Below are positions 1-8,414 of a stretch of 64,000 nucleotides of DNA, one piece after another. Both the position numbers and the translations under genes were made by a program. This DNA comes from Bradyrhizobium sp. SRS-191. GTDB lineage: Bacteria; Pseudomonadota; Alphaproteobacteria; Rhizobiales; Xanthobacteraceae. How positions within the stretch are numbered: position 1 is the first letter of the stretch; the number at the start of each line of letters is the position of its first letter. The stretch lies in NCBI RefSeq assembly GCF_024586915.1, contig NZ_JANBVS010000011.1, forward strand, positions 1 to 64,000. Direction: 5' to 3'. The notes under the pieces were generated by a model. The model was not told where the DNA came from and did not search any database. It worked only from the letters and a program-made list of their open reading frames with translations.

Positions 1-200
1 TTGACCGGCTGGACCTGTGGTGACTGCCGCCTGCTTTTTTGTCTAGCAGGCGGGCCATGGGTTGCGGCCAGCACCCGGCATTCCCTGCGCCCTCGACTTG
101 AGAAGAGGGTGAAGACGAAATGGATAGCTCGGCGCAAACCGCGCGCGAGGATGACGAGGCGTGTCCGCTCATGAGACTGACTGGCCTCACCTCACACGCG
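1..200. other. Left-edge non-coding stretch with a 9-bp hairpin
   Basis: No convincing gene is seen here. Positions 27-35 (CCGCCTGCT) and 45-53 (AGCAGGCGG) form a perfect 9-bp stem with a T-rich loop, but there is no run of T after the stem, so it is not a clear terminator. In related genomes radA often follows alr; if so it would lie beyond the left edge. Confidence 0.4.
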
Positions 201-303
201 GTCGTCATCCCCCGCGAAAGCGGGGATCCAGTACGCCGCGGCCCATCGAGGACTCACGACCGTCTCTGGAATACTGGATCGCCCGGTCAAGCCGGGCGAC
301 GAC
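201..303. repeat. Dispersed palindromic intergenic repeat, family A
   Basis: The left arm (201-233) and right arm (272-303) are imperfect inverted copies: GTCGTC at the outer ends, a short GC-rich hairpin in each arm (CCCCGC-GAAA-GCGGGG and GCCCGG-TCAA-CCGGGC), and GATCCAGTA facing TACTGGATC inside. This architecture matches, from memory, the abundant intergenic repeats of Bradyrhizobium and Rhodopseudomonas. It sits 3' of alr. Confidence 0.75.
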
Positions 304-359
304 AGCGGAAGTTGGGGCGCGGGCACGGCATCGCGTTGTCTGCTGAGCGTCGCCTTCGA

Positions 360-1544
360 TCAGCTCTCCGCGACCGCGGCGCCGCCTTTGTAGATCCGGT
401 GATAACGGTGGCCGAGATTGGTCAGGACCTCGTAGCCGATGGTGCCGAAATGATGTGCGAGCTCGTCGACACTGATGCCTTCGCCAAGCAAAGTGGCGAA
501 ATGGCCGCGGCGGGCGGCCTTGGGCGGCAGGTCGGTGACATCGACGGCGATCAGGTCCATCGAGACGCGGCCCGCCACGGGGCAGCGCTGGCCGGCGATG
601 ATGACGTCGGCGCCGCGGGTGCCGTCGTTGGACGAGGCGGCGCGGAAGTAGCCGTCGGCATAGCCGGCGGAGAGGATCGCGATTTTGGTCGGCCGGCGCG
701 CAGTCCAGGTGCCGCCATAGCCGACGGCATCGCCGCGCGCGAGGTCGCGCAGCTGCACGATGCGCGCCTTGATCTCGGCGACCGGCTGCATCGGATTGTC
801 GGCCTCCGGCGTCGGATTGACGCCGTAGAGGGCAGCTCCGGGGCGCACCATGTCGAACTGGAAGGAGGCGCCGAGGAAGATGCCGGAGGACGCGGCGAGC
901 GCCGCCGGCACACCGGTGAAGACGCTCGTGACCTCGCGGAAGGTGGCGAGCTGGCGCGCGTTCGCGGGGCTGTTGACCTGCTCGGCGGCGGCGAGATGGC
1001 TCATCACCAGCGTGATGCCGTGGTCGCCGGTCTGGATGCGCGGGATCATGCCCTGCGCGTCGAGCGGCGTCAGTCCGAGCCGGTTCATGCCGGTGTCGAC
1101 ATGGATGGCGGCGCCGCCCTTCCAGCCGGTCCGGCGGCAGAACATGTCCCATTCGGCGAGCTCGTTGAGATCGCCGATCACCGGCCGGCAGTTGATCGCG
1201 GCGTAGTCCTCGCCGGTGTTCTGGAAGAAACCGTCGAGGACGTAGAGCGCGGCCTGTTCGGGCAGGGCGCTGCGGGCGACCTTGGCCTCACCGAGCGTGG
1301 CGACGAAGAAGGTCTTGCAGCCTGCCGTGGCGAGCGTCCGCGCCACCTCCGGAATGCCGCAGCCATAGGCATTGGCCTTGATCACGCCGGCGCATTCGGC
1401 CGGCACCGCGGTCTTTTCCAGCTTGCGCCAGTTGGCGGCGAGCGCGTCGAGATCGATGGTCAGCACCCCGGTGGCGCCGGCCGGGACCGCATCGTCGGCC
1501 GCCGAGATGGAGGACTCGGCGGGTTTCTGTTCGGGAACACTCAT
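360..1544 (-). CDS. alr: Alanine racemase
   Basis: This 394-residue PLP enzyme interconverts L- and D-alanine in the cytoplasm and supplies D-Ala for peptidoglycan. The PLP-binding lysine lies in VIKANAYGCG (Lys about 56). The second catalytic segment is VGYGGTW, followed by the C-terminal beta domain with SAGYADGY and GRVSMDL. The first 25 residues are a low-complexity extension before the TIDLDALAANW start of the barrel. The gene lies 45 bp downstream of dnaB on the same strand, so the two are probably cotranscribed. Length and motifs are normal for the family. Confidence 0.96.
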   Translation of the reverse strand: MSVPEQKPAESSISAADDAVPAGATGVLTIDLDALAANWRKLEKTAVPAECAGVIKANAYGCGIPEVARTLATAGCKTFFVATLGEAKVARSALPEQAALYVLDGFFQNTGEDYAAINCRPVIGDLNELAEWDMFCRRTGWKGGAAIHVDTGMNRLGLTPLDAQGMIPRIQTGDHGITLVMSHLAAAEQVNSPANARQLATFREVTSVFTGVPAALAASSGIFLGASFQFDMVRPGAALYGVNPTPEADNPMQPVAEIKARIVQLRDLARGDAVGYGGTWTARRPTKIAILSAGYADGYFRAASSNDGTRGADVIIAGQRCPVAGRVSMDLIAVDVTDLPPKAARRGHFATLLGEGISVDELAHHFGTIGYEVLTNLGHRYHRIYKGGAAVAES

Positions 1545-1589
1545 GCGGCGCTTTTACGCGCCGCAGCGTTCGGGTTCAACCGCACACGG

Positions 1590-3101
1590 TCAATAGTCGT
1601 GATTCTGCTGCGGCGGCAGGCCGTCATGCGCGAGGTCGCCGAAGCGGGTGACCGAGGCGTCGAAGTGCAATTCGACCGTGCCGGTCGGACCGTGACGCTG
1701 CTTGCCGATGATCACCTCGGCCTTGCCGAGCGCCAGATCCATTTCCATCTGCCACTTCTGGTGCTCCTCGGTGCCGGGGCGCGGCTCCTTGGCGGCGAGG
1801 TAGTATTCGCCGCGATACACGAACAGCACGACGTCGGCGTCCTGCTCGATCGAGCCGGATTCGCGCAGGTCCGACAGCTGCGGCCGCTTGTCCTCGCGGT
1901 TTTCGACCTGGCGCGACAGCTGCGACAGCGCGATGATGGGAACGCTGAGCTCCTTGGCCAGCGCCTTCAGGCTGGTGGTGATCTCGGTGATTTCCTGCAC
2001 GCGGTTGTCGTTTCCGCGCTTGCCGGAACCGGACAGCAGCTGGATGTAGTCGATCACCAGGAGGTCGAGGCCCTTCTGGCGTTTCAGGCGGCGGGCCCGC
2101 GCCATCACCTGCGCAATCGAGATGCCGCCGGTTTCGTCGACATAGAACGGCAGCGATTGCAGCTCGATCGAGCATTCGCGCAGCTTCTCGAAATCGGCCT
2201 CGGAGATGCCGCCGCGGCGGATCATGCTGGACGGAATGCCGGAGCGTTCGGCGATGATACGGGTGGCGAGCTGCTCGCCGCTCATTTCGCACGAGAAGAA
2301 CCCGACCACGCCGCCCTGCGCGGCCCGATAGGTGCCGTCGGGCTGCAGTTCCGGAACGTAGGCCTGGGCGACGTTGTAGGCGATGTTGGTGGCGAGCGAG
2401 GTCTTGCCCATGCCGGGACGGCCGGCGAGGATGATCAAGTCGGAGTGCTGCAGGCCGCCCATCTTGGCGTCGAGGTCGCGCAGGCCGGTCGAGATGCCCG
2501 ACAGCTTGCCGTCGCGCTGGAACGCTTTCGCGGCCATGTCGAGCGCGGTCGTCAGCGCCTGCGAGAATTTCTGGAAGCCGCCGTCATAGCGGCCGGATTC
2601 CGCGAGCTCATACAGCCTTCGCTCGGCGTCTTCGATCTGGTTGCGTGGGGCGAAGTCGACCGGCGCGTCATAGGCGACGTTGACCATGTCCTCGCCGATG
2701 CCGATCAGGTCGCGGCGCAACGACAGGTCATAGATGGTGCGGCCATAGTCCTGGGCGTTGATGATCGTCGTCGCTTCGGCCGCGAGCCGCGCCAGATATT
2801 GGCCGACGGTCATGCCGCCGAGGTCGACATCGGCCGGCAGGAACGTCTTCAAGGTCACGGGGGTCGCGACCTTGCCCATCCGGATCAGGCTGCCGGTGGT
2901 CTCGAAGATGGTCTGATGCAGCGGCTCGAAGAAATGCTTCGGCTCGAGGAAATCGGACACACGATAGAACGCGTCGTTGTTCACCAGGATCGCGCCGAGC
3001 AGACCCTGCTCCGCCTCGATGTTGTGAGGCGCGCTGCGATAGGCCGGGGTCGCGGCGTCCGCAGGAGCCAGCTTGAGTACGTTCGAATCGGTCAATGCCA
3101 T
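1590..3101 (-). CDS. dnaB: Replicative DNA helicase DnaB
   Basis: Hexameric 5'-3' helicase of the replication fork, 503 residues from the chosen ATG at 3101 (MALTDSN). An upstream in-frame start would add 28 residues that do not look conserved. The N-terminal DnaB domain (about 25-130) begins with PHNIEAEQGLLGAIL. The RecA-like C domain has Walker A GRPGMGKT (227-234), Walker B LDLLVIDYIQLL and the DLRESGSIEQDAD segment. No intein is present. It precedes alr by 45 bp. Confidence 0.97.
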   Translation of the reverse strand: MALTDSNVLKLAPADAATPAYRSAPHNIEAEQGLLGAILVNNDAFYRVSDFLEPKHFFEPLHQTIFETTGSLIRMGKVATPVTLKTFLPADVDLGGMTVGQYLARLAAEATTIINAQDYGRTIYDLSLRRDLIGIGEDMVNVAYDAPVDFAPRNQIEDAERRLYELAESGRYDGGFQKFSQALTTALDMAAKAFQRDGKLSGISTGLRDLDAKMGGLQHSDLIILAGRPGMGKTSLATNIAYNVAQAYVPELQPDGTYRAAQGGVVGFFSCEMSGEQLATRIIAERSGIPSSMIRRGGISEADFEKLRECSIELQSLPFYVDETGGISIAQVMARARRLKRQKGLDLLVIDYIQLLSGSGKRGNDNRVQEITEITTSLKALAKELSVPIIALSQLSRQVENREDKRPQLSDLRESGSIEQDADVVLFVYRGEYYLAAKEPRPGTEEHQKWQMEMDLALGKAEVIIGKQRHGPTGTVELHFDASVTRFGDLAHDGLPPQQNHDY

Positions 3102-3406
3102 GGATGGGTGTTTAGCAGCTTTGAAGGGGAGGGGATAAAGCGCCAGTCGCCGACGAAGCGGAAGCGAAAGCTGAGCGCAATTCACTGTCCGGTAAATCTG
3201 GTGGATGAATCCGGACTCGCCAGATGCCGCGCTTGACGGGAACGGGCGGACTCGACGTTACAGATGGAGAAGTGGAACCGAGGTGCAATCACGCGGCGAG
3301 ATGCGGCGTGCGGACGCAAGATGATGATCGCGGGCAAGATCGTGTGAGATGGAAGAGGCCGGTGCGGGCAGGCGTGATGCGTCTGCCGTCCGGTCCGCGC
3401 GAGAGC
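3102..3406. other. Intergenic region upstream of dnaB
   Basis: About 300 bp between the dnaB start and the small ORF at 3407-3529. It should hold the dnaB promoter on the minus strand. I see no clear -35/-10 pair, RNA gene or repeat. Confidence 0.4.
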
Positions 3407-3529
3407 TCAGACCAGCAGCAGATACAGAAGGGCCAGAAGCGAAGCGCCCACACCGGCGGCAATCAGCGCATAGTCGGTGCTGAAGTCGGTCTGAGGTTCC
3501 AACATGGCTGGGGCCGGGCTCTTGATCAT
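3407..3529 (-). CDS. Small single-span membrane protein, 40 residues
   Basis: An ATG at 3529 opens a 40-residue ORF ending in TGA at 3407. The N-terminal half is polar (MIKSPAPAMLEPQTDF); the C-terminal half is an uninterrupted hydrophobic helix (YALIAAGVGASLLALLYLLL), which suggests a C-tail-anchored inner membrane peptide. An internal ATG (residue 9) is an alternative start. No strong Shine-Dalgarno sequence is visible before either ATG. It is monocistronic between dnaB and cfa. Function unknown; the call rests on composition only. Confidence 0.5.
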   Translation of the reverse strand: MIKSPAPAMLEPQTDFSTDYALIAAGVGASLLALLYLLLV

Positions 3530-3961
3530 GCCGGGACATTACGGCCGGGCTTTCCCGGGGTCTGTGAGCCAGTTCACAGATCGAACGATTTGTTCGAAAG
3601 TTTGAGACGGATCAGCGGAAATTCGTGTGGGAGGTGTTGGACGACACATCCGCATCTTTGGATAGACGCGAGGCATCGACGAACCGAACTCAGACTGCTC
3701 CTTGCACGAGATCGCAGCCCCGCACTCCGCTGTCGTCACGGGCTAGCCACGAGGCCGCGCCAGCGGCGTCGCGGCGCCGACCCGGGATCCATAACCCCAG
3801 CAAGATGTGGTGACGCACGCTGCCGGCCCGGATGTGTGCACCAACAGCCGCCTGTGGTTATGGGTCCCTGCGTTCGCACGGACGACGGCGGTGGTGGTCG
3901 AGGCACCTTGCGTCGTCGCAACTTGTCGGCTCTTTGCAAGCCTGCGCGTCAGCGCGGCCTG
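3530..3961. other. Intergenic region containing a dispersed repeat
   Basis: The 430 bp between cfa and the small membrane ORF carry no credible gene. The right half is the family B repeat annotated separately. Short overlapping frames here are Arg/Pro/Ser-rich and look like chance frames in GC-rich DNA. Confidence 0.5.
3732..3887. repeat. Dispersed palindromic intergenic repeat, family B
   Basis: Inverted inner arms GGGATCCATAACC (3783-3795) and GGTTATGGGTCCC (about 3856-3868) are flanked outside by TCGTCACGG and GGACGACGG. The arms differ at one central base. The layout matches a second family of Bradyrhizobium intergenic palindromes (recalled, not searched). It lies just 3' of cfa. Confidence 0.7.
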
Positions 3962-5218
3962 CTACTCACCCGCCATTCGCAGCGCCGGACGCGCGCCGCG
4001 TTCCAGCGCGCGCAGCCGCGCCTCCTCGCGGTGGATGTAGTCGCGGGTCATCGGGACGATGCCCTGGCGCTTCGTCAGCTGGATCTGGAAGTTCATCATG
4101 TTCTGCTGGCGGAAGCCCATTTCCGCCGCCGCCAGATAGAACTCCCACATCCGCGCGAAACGCTCGTCGTAGAGCTGCACGGCTTCCTCGCGGCGGGCCA
4201 TGAAGCGCTCGCGCCAGGCTTTGAGGGTTTCGGCGTAATGCAGGCGCAGGATCTCGATGTCGCAGACCAGCAGCCCGGCGCGCTCGATCGCCGGCAGCAC
4301 CTCCGACAGCGCCGGGATGTAGCCGCCGGGGAAGATGTATTTGGCGATCCACGGATTGGTGGAATCCGGCCCCTCCGAGCGTCCGATCGAATGCAGCACC
4401 ATCACGCCGTTGTCGTCGAGCAGCTCGGCGCAGCGGCGGAAGAACGTATCGTAGAAGGCGGCGCCGACATGCTCGAACATGCCGACGGAGATGATGCGGT
4501 CGAAGGTGCCGGGCACGTCGCGGTAATCCTGCAGCAGGAAGCGCGCGGAAGCCGTCAGGTTTCGCTCCGCGGCGCGGGCATTGGCGACCTGCAGCTGCTC
4601 GGCCGACAAGGTCACGCCGGTGACGTCGGCCTCGTACATCCCAGCCAGATACAGCGCGAGCCCGCCCCAGCCGCAGCCGATGTCGAGAACGCGACGGCCG
4701 CGGTCGATCAGCAGCTTGGCGGCGAGATGCCGCTTCTTGGCAAGCTGGGCATCATCCAGCGTCGTATTCGGTGCGTCGAAATAGGCGCAGGAATATTGCC
4801 GGTCGGCATCGAGGAACAGCGAATAGAGCCGGCCGTCGAGATCGTAGTGATGCGCCACGTTCCGGCGCGCGCGGGCCTTGATGTTGAGCTGGCGCAGAGG
4901 CCGGATGAGATAGCGCAGCCACCATTGCGGCTTCGCCCAGTCGGGCATCACGGCCGGCTGGCTCATGACGATCGAGAGCAGATCCACGACCGAGCCCCGC
5001 TCGATCACGAACGTGCCGTCCATATAGGTTTCGCCGAGAGCGAGCTCGGGATTGGCCAGGAGCCGGCGCTCGGCCTGTCGGGTCACGAAGCGCGCCGCGA
5101 CGGGGACGCCGGTCCCGTCTCCGCAGCTGAATGTTGCGCCGTCGGCGGTCGTGAAGTTGATCGACCCACGGCAGATGAAGCTTGCCAACAGAGTACGCAG
5201 CAAACGGTCCATTCCCAT
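3962..5218 (-). CDS. cfa: Cyclopropane-fatty-acyl-phospholipid synthase family methyltransferase
   Basis: This SAM-dependent enzyme adds a methylene bridge to unsaturated acyl chains of membrane phospholipids. It has 418 residues from the ATG at 5218 (MGMDRLLRTL); an upstream start at 5302 would add 28 unconserved residues, and ATG 5212 is also possible. The N-terminal lipid-binding domain (1-110) is followed by HHYDLDGRLYSLFLD and QYSCAYF, which are Cfa signatures, then SAM motif I VLDIGCGWGG (177-186). EHVGAAFYDTFF and the GGYIPALSE segment complete the family pattern. It is a single gene, divergent from the cytochrome c-like gene. Confidence 0.93.
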   Translation of the reverse strand: MGMDRLLRTLLASFICRGSINFTTADGATFSCGDGTGVPVAARFVTRQAERRLLANPELALGETYMDGTFVIERGSVVDLLSIVMSQPAVMPDWAKPQWWLRYLIRPLRQLNIKARARRNVAHHYDLDGRLYSLFLDADRQYSCAYFDAPNTTLDDAQLAKKRHLAAKLLIDRGRRVLDIGCGWGGLALYLAGMYEADVTGVTLSAEQLQVANARAAERNLTASARFLLQDYRDVPGTFDRIISVGMFEHVGAAFYDTFFRRCAELLDDNGVMVLHSIGRSEGPDSTNPWIAKYIFPGGYIPALSEVLPAIERAGLLVCDIEILRLHYAETLKAWRERFMARREEAVQLYDERFARMWEFYLAAAEMGFRQQNMMNFQIQLTKRQGIVPMTRDYIHREEARLRALERGARPALRMAGE

Positions 5219-5606
5219 CACCCAACGAGCGACCCCCGTAAGATGCTGACTTGCCCGATCGTCGCACTCGACGATTTGAGAACCGATTGGTTCCCACTCC
5301 AATGTTACCTATGTTAGTTGGAAGGCATAGATCGTGCGCCGTCGATGGACACAATGCAGTTATCTCGGACGCATATTGAAGCTGGGACATCTCGGCGGTG
5401 GGACATCTGTGCGCTTTCATTCCCCCTCCGATCCGCTAAAAAGGCGGCGGCCACCGGACTTTAGCCGGTGTTCGGCGCAGCAAGGCCGGACGGGGCCTGG
5501 GATGACCGCGGGCGACAATTCGAACATCGCCGGTGGCGAGGGAAGCACGGCGACTGATATTGCGAACGGCGCCGTGTGGGGCAAAACCATAGGCTGGAGA
5601 ATGAGA
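5219..5606. other. Divergent promoter region, cfa / cytochrome c-like gene
   Basis: About 390 bp without a gene, between oppositely oriented genes, so it should carry both promoters. An open frame reaches upstream of the plus-strand gene to 5334, but those residues are Arg/Gly-rich and carry no signal sequence. I identify no operator. Confidence 0.4.
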
Positions 5607-6395
5607 ATGGTGGGCCGAGCGCTCAATTTGGCGGCGGTGGTTGCCGTGGTCTGCATGGGCCTGGCAGGGGCGGCCAGGACGCAGGAGAATCTGGACGCGG
5701 GGAAGTCCCCGTCTCAGATCTTCAACGGCACCTGCGCAGTCTGTCACAAATCGCCGCGCGGACTGGCCAAGACGGTGTCGGCGGGATCGCTGCCGGGATT
5801 TCTTCGCCAGCACTACACCACCAGCCCGGATATGGCCGGCGTGCTCGCCAACTACCTGATCTCCAATGGCGCAGCCGATGCGCGCTACATGGGCCATTCT
5901 GGCAAGGATGGCAGCAAGGACGGCAAGGAGACGCGCTCCGAGCGGCGCGCGCGGGCGACCGCGGCTGAGCCGTCCGAGGCGAAGCCGGCGGACGAGGCGG
6001 CGAGCCCGGCCGAGCCGCGCCGCCGCGGCCATCATTCGAAGCGCTCGGCACCGGCCGAGGCGAAGCCCGAAGCTGGCGCGGATCCGGCCGCTGCACCCGC
6101 CGATGGCGAGGGGGCTGCGCCCGCCAAGAAGGGCAAGCTCGGCAAGCGCAAGAAGCCGGCCCAGGACGGGGCTGCCGCGGATGAGCCTCGCAGCGAGCCG
6201 ACCGGCGCGACCTCTCCGGCCGCCGTCCGCGATGATAACGCGGCGCGCAGCGAGCCGCCGCGGGTCGAGCCGGCCAGGTCGAGCGAGGCGGCGCCTGCGC
6301 TGCGGGCCGACCCGGTCCCGCCGGTGACGCCGGCGCCGGCAACCACCCAGTCGGTCCCGGCGGACCCCTCGGTGCCGTCGTCGCCATCGCGGTGA
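5607..6395 (+). CDS. Periplasmic single-heme cytochrome c-like protein with Ala/Pro/Lys-rich tail
   Basis: The 262-residue protein starts with a signal peptide (MVGRALNLAAVVAVVCMGLA, cleavage near AGAARTQ). One heme-binding motif CAVCH (Cys43, Cys46, His47) and possible axial Met residues at 76 and 95 form a compact cytochrome c domain to about residue 100. The remaining 160 residues are low-complexity, rich in Ala, Pro, Glu, Lys and Arg, and probably disordered. GGAG at 5596-5599 is 7 bp before ATG 5607; ATG 5601 in the same frame is too close. The redox partner is unknown. The gene stands alone and ends at a strong bidirectional terminator. Confidence 0.8.
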   Translation: MVGRALNLAAVVAVVCMGLAGAARTQENLDAGKSPSQIFNGTCAVCHKSPRGLAKTVSAGSLPGFLRQHYTTSPDMAGVLANYLISNGAADARYMGHSGKDGSKDGKETRSERRARATAAEPSEAKPADEAASPAEPRRRGHHSKRSAPAEAKPEAGADPAAAPADGEGAAPAKKGKLGKRKKPAQDGAAADEPRSEPTGATSPAAVRDDNAARSEPPRVEPARSSEAAPALRADPVPPVTPAPATTQSVPADPSVPSSPSR

Positions 6396-6404
6396 GAATA
6401 AAAA

Positions 6405-6429
6405 AAGCCCGGCTCGATGAGCCGGGCTT
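6405..6429. terminator. Bidirectional rho-independent terminator
   Basis: The stem AAGCCCGGCT / AGCCGGGCTT with a 5-nt loop is followed by GTTTTT on the plus strand and preceded by a run of A on the left. It therefore serves the plus-strand cytochrome c-like gene and the minus-strand ribosomal operon ending in rplI. Confidence 0.9.
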
Positions 6430-6448
6430 CGTTTTTGATGCGGTCCGA

Positions 6449-7039
6449 TTACTGCGCGGCCGGTTCGGCAGCGCCCTCGTCCTGGGCCTCCGGATCGAAG
6501 AACTCGCCGGCGGCGGCGATGGCTTCGGCGGCAGCGTCGCGATCCTCCTGGCGGGTCGAGATGTCCTCGCCGCGCTTGATGCGCTCGGCCTCCTCGGCGC
6601 TGCGGGCCACCGTCACGCTCACCGAGGTCTCGACCTCCGGGTGGATCGCGATGGTGATCTTCTGCTGGCCGATGGTCTTGATCGGCGCATCGAGCCAGAC
6701 CTGCGGACGGCTGACGGTGATGCCGTCGGCGGCCAGCGCGACGACGATGTCGCGCACCGAGACCGAGCCGAACAGCTGGCCGGATTCGGAAGCCTGGCGG
6801 ATGATGATGATGTCGCGGCCGTCGATCTTCTCGGCGACCTTGGACGCCTCGCCCTTGGCCTTGATGTTGTTGGCCTCGAGCTCGGCCTTCATGCCCTCAT
6901 ACTTGGCCTTGTTCTCGGCCGTGGCCCGCAGCGCCTTCTTGCGCTTGAGCAGGAAGTTACGGGCGAACCCGTCCTTGACCTTCACGATCTCGCCCATCTG
7001 GCCGAGCTTGGCGACACGTTCCAGCAGAATGACTTCCAT
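6449..7039 (-). CDS. rplI: 50S ribosomal protein L9
   Basis: L9 binds 23S rRNA near the L1 stalk base and helps maintain reading frame. The N-terminal RNA-binding domain is canonical (MEVILLERVAKLGQMGEIVKV), followed by the long connecting helix and the C-terminal domain (ITVSRPQVWLDAPIKTIG). At 196 residues it is about 45 longer than the E. coli protein; the extra length is an acidic, Ala/Glu-rich C-terminal tail, common in this bacterial group. GGAGAACATCG precedes ATG 7039. It is the last gene of the rpsF-rpsR-DUF2232-rplI run. Confidence 0.97.
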   Translation of the reverse strand: MEVILLERVAKLGQMGEIVKVKDGFARNFLLKRKKALRATAENKAKYEGMKAELEANNIKAKGEASKVAEKIDGRDIIIIRQASESGQLFGSVSVRDIVVALAADGITVSRPQVWLDAPIKTIGQQKITIAIHPEVETSVSVTVARSAEEAERIKRGEDISTRQEDRDAAAEAIAAAGEFFDPEAQDEGAAEPAAQ

Positions 7040-7089
7040 CGATGTTCTCCTTCAGGATGTTCGGAAGCGGTTGGTGTGAGGTTGAACTT

Positions 7090-8037
7090 TTACGGAACCG
7101 GCAGCGGCGGCGGCTGCCGCGGCCCGAACCGGTGGCGGAGGTCGAAGGCGGCGTCGGCGAGGCCGAGCGCGACCATGGCCAGTACGGGGAGCGGCCAGAT
7201 GAAGGTCAGCATCAGCGCATAAGCGAGGCCGAGCCACAGCGGCCGCGTCCGCATCGGCAAGGTCAGCGTATGCAGCACCGCAAAGCCGGTGAGCGCATAG
7301 GCCGTCAGCAGCGCCGCAGCCGCGATCCGCGCCAGCAGGCCGACCAGGCCGTCGGGGAAGCAGAAGGCGATCACGGCAACCAGCGCCGGCAGCGTCATCA
7401 GCGGCAGCTTGGTCTCGCGCAGACGCGGCCAGGGACGCAGCAGCCGGCCGGAGATCGCGGCGATCTTGGCGGCGATCACGACGTTGAGCGTGAGAATGGT
7501 GGTCATGATCATCGCGACCATCAGCGGCGCCATGAAGACCAGCAGTTCGACGAGCCGGGGAACGTCGAGGCCCTCGGGCGCGCCGGTCCTGGCCAGTACG
7601 CGCTCGAGCAACCTCCGGAAGGACTGATTCGTGACGGACACGTCGGTGCCGAAGGCGAACGCGACGATCAGCGCGGCGATCACGGCGACCCACAGCAGGA
7701 TATTGCCGGGCGGATACCATTCGACGGTGTCCTGACCGGACGGGGCCGTCACGGTCCGGCCGAGCAGGACCAGATGAGCCAGCCACCATGCGGGAAGGGC
7801 GACGGAGATGGCAAAGATCTCGGCGCGCGAAAAGCTGAAGGCGGCTAGAACGCAAGCCGTTGCGAAGAGGCCGCCGACCGCCGCACAGAGGCGGCCCCAG
7901 GCGATGCCGGCGACCATCAGCGGAACAGCAGCGAACAGGGCGAGGACGAGCGACAGCATCACGCCCGACACCGTCGAGGCGAACATGACGGCGGAGGCAG
8001 CGCCGGCCGCGAGCGCGATGAGAAGCGTTCCGATCAT
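7090..8037 (-). CDS. DUF2232 family polytopic membrane protein
   Basis: A 315-residue inner membrane protein with about eight hydrophobic segments from residue 1 on (MIGTLLIALAAGAASAVMFA, then SLVLALFAAVPLMVAGIAWG and others). I assign DUF2232 from its length, topology and position: such a gene commonly lies between rpsR and rplI in alphaproteobacteria. The molecular function is not known. It starts 132 bp after rpsR, past a hairpin, and ends 50 bp before rplI, so it is probably cotranscribed with ribosomal genes. Its SD is GGGAGCGGGAC. Confidence 0.8.
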   Translation of the reverse strand: MIGTLLIALAAGAASAVMFASTVSGVMLSLVLALFAAVPLMVAGIAWGRLCAAVGGLFATACVLAAFSFSRAEIFAISVALPAWWLAHLVLLGRTVTAPSGQDTVEWYPPGNILLWVAVIAALIVAFAFGTDVSVTNQSFRRLLERVLARTGAPEGLDVPRLVELLVFMAPLMVAMIMTTILTLNVVIAAKIAAISGRLLRPWPRLRETKLPLMTLPALVAVIAFCFPDGLVGLLARIAAAALLTAYALTGFAVLHTLTLPMRTRPLWLGLAYALMLTFIWPLPVLAMVALGLADAAFDLRHRFGPRQPPPLPVP

Positions 8038-8134
8038 CAGCTGTCCCGCTCCCTTCGAGCGGTTAGAGGCGAAAAGGCCCCAACCATCGGCGACCGGACG
8101 ACCCGGAAGCCTTATGAGAATTCAACAGAAGGAG

Positions 8135-8155
8135 CCGGCGGCACGAGGCCGCCGG
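8135..8155 (-). other. Hairpin between rpsR and the DUF2232 gene
   Basis: CCGGCGGC (8135-8142) and GCCGCCGG (8148-8155) form a perfect 8-bp stem with a 5-nt loop. On the minus-strand transcript no U tract follows, so it is more likely an attenuating or RNA-stabilising stem than a full terminator. Confidence 0.5.
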
Positions 8156-8169
8156 TCTTGGGTCCGCGC

Positions 8170-8409
8170 TTAGCGGATCACGTAGGGCAGCAGGCCGAGG
8201 AAGCGGGCGCGCTTGATGGCACGGGCCAGCTCGCGCTGCTTCTTGGCGGACACCGCCGTGATGCGGCTCGGCACGATCTTGCCGCGCTCGGAGACGTAGC
8301 GCATCAGGAGCTTGGAGTCCTTGTAGTCGATCTTCGGCGCGTTCGGGCCCGTGAACGGGCAGGTCTTGCGGCGGCGGAAGAACGGGCGACGTGCGGGGGC
8401 TTCAGCCAT
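8170..8409 (-). CDS. rpsR: 30S ribosomal protein S18
   Basis: S18 (79 residues) heterodimerises with S6 on the 30S platform. The family core is visible: FTGPNAPKIDYKDSKLLMRYVSER would be its opening, followed by GKIVPSRITAVSAKKQRELA and KRARFLGLLPYV at the end. The basic N-terminus (RRPFFRRRKTCPF) is typical. It begins 5 bp after the rpsF stop, so the two partner proteins are translated from adjacent cistrons. Confidence 0.97.
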   Translation of the reverse strand: MAEAPARRPFFRRRKTCPFTGPNAPKIDYKDSKLLMRYVSERGKIVPSRITAVSAKKQRELARAIKRARFLGLLPYVIR

Positions 8410-8414
8410 TGATC

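Noticed and set aside
27..53. Hairpin near the left edge as a terminator
   Set aside because: The T run lies in the loop, not after the stem, so it lacks the terminator layout.
120..3236. 1038-residue open frame on the plus strand
   Set aside because: Antisense to alr and dnaB, Arg/Ala/Gly-rich without domains; a product of high GC third positions.
3224..5317. 697-residue open frame on the plus strand
   Set aside because: Antisense to cfa; low-complexity, His/Arg-rich, no recognisable motif.
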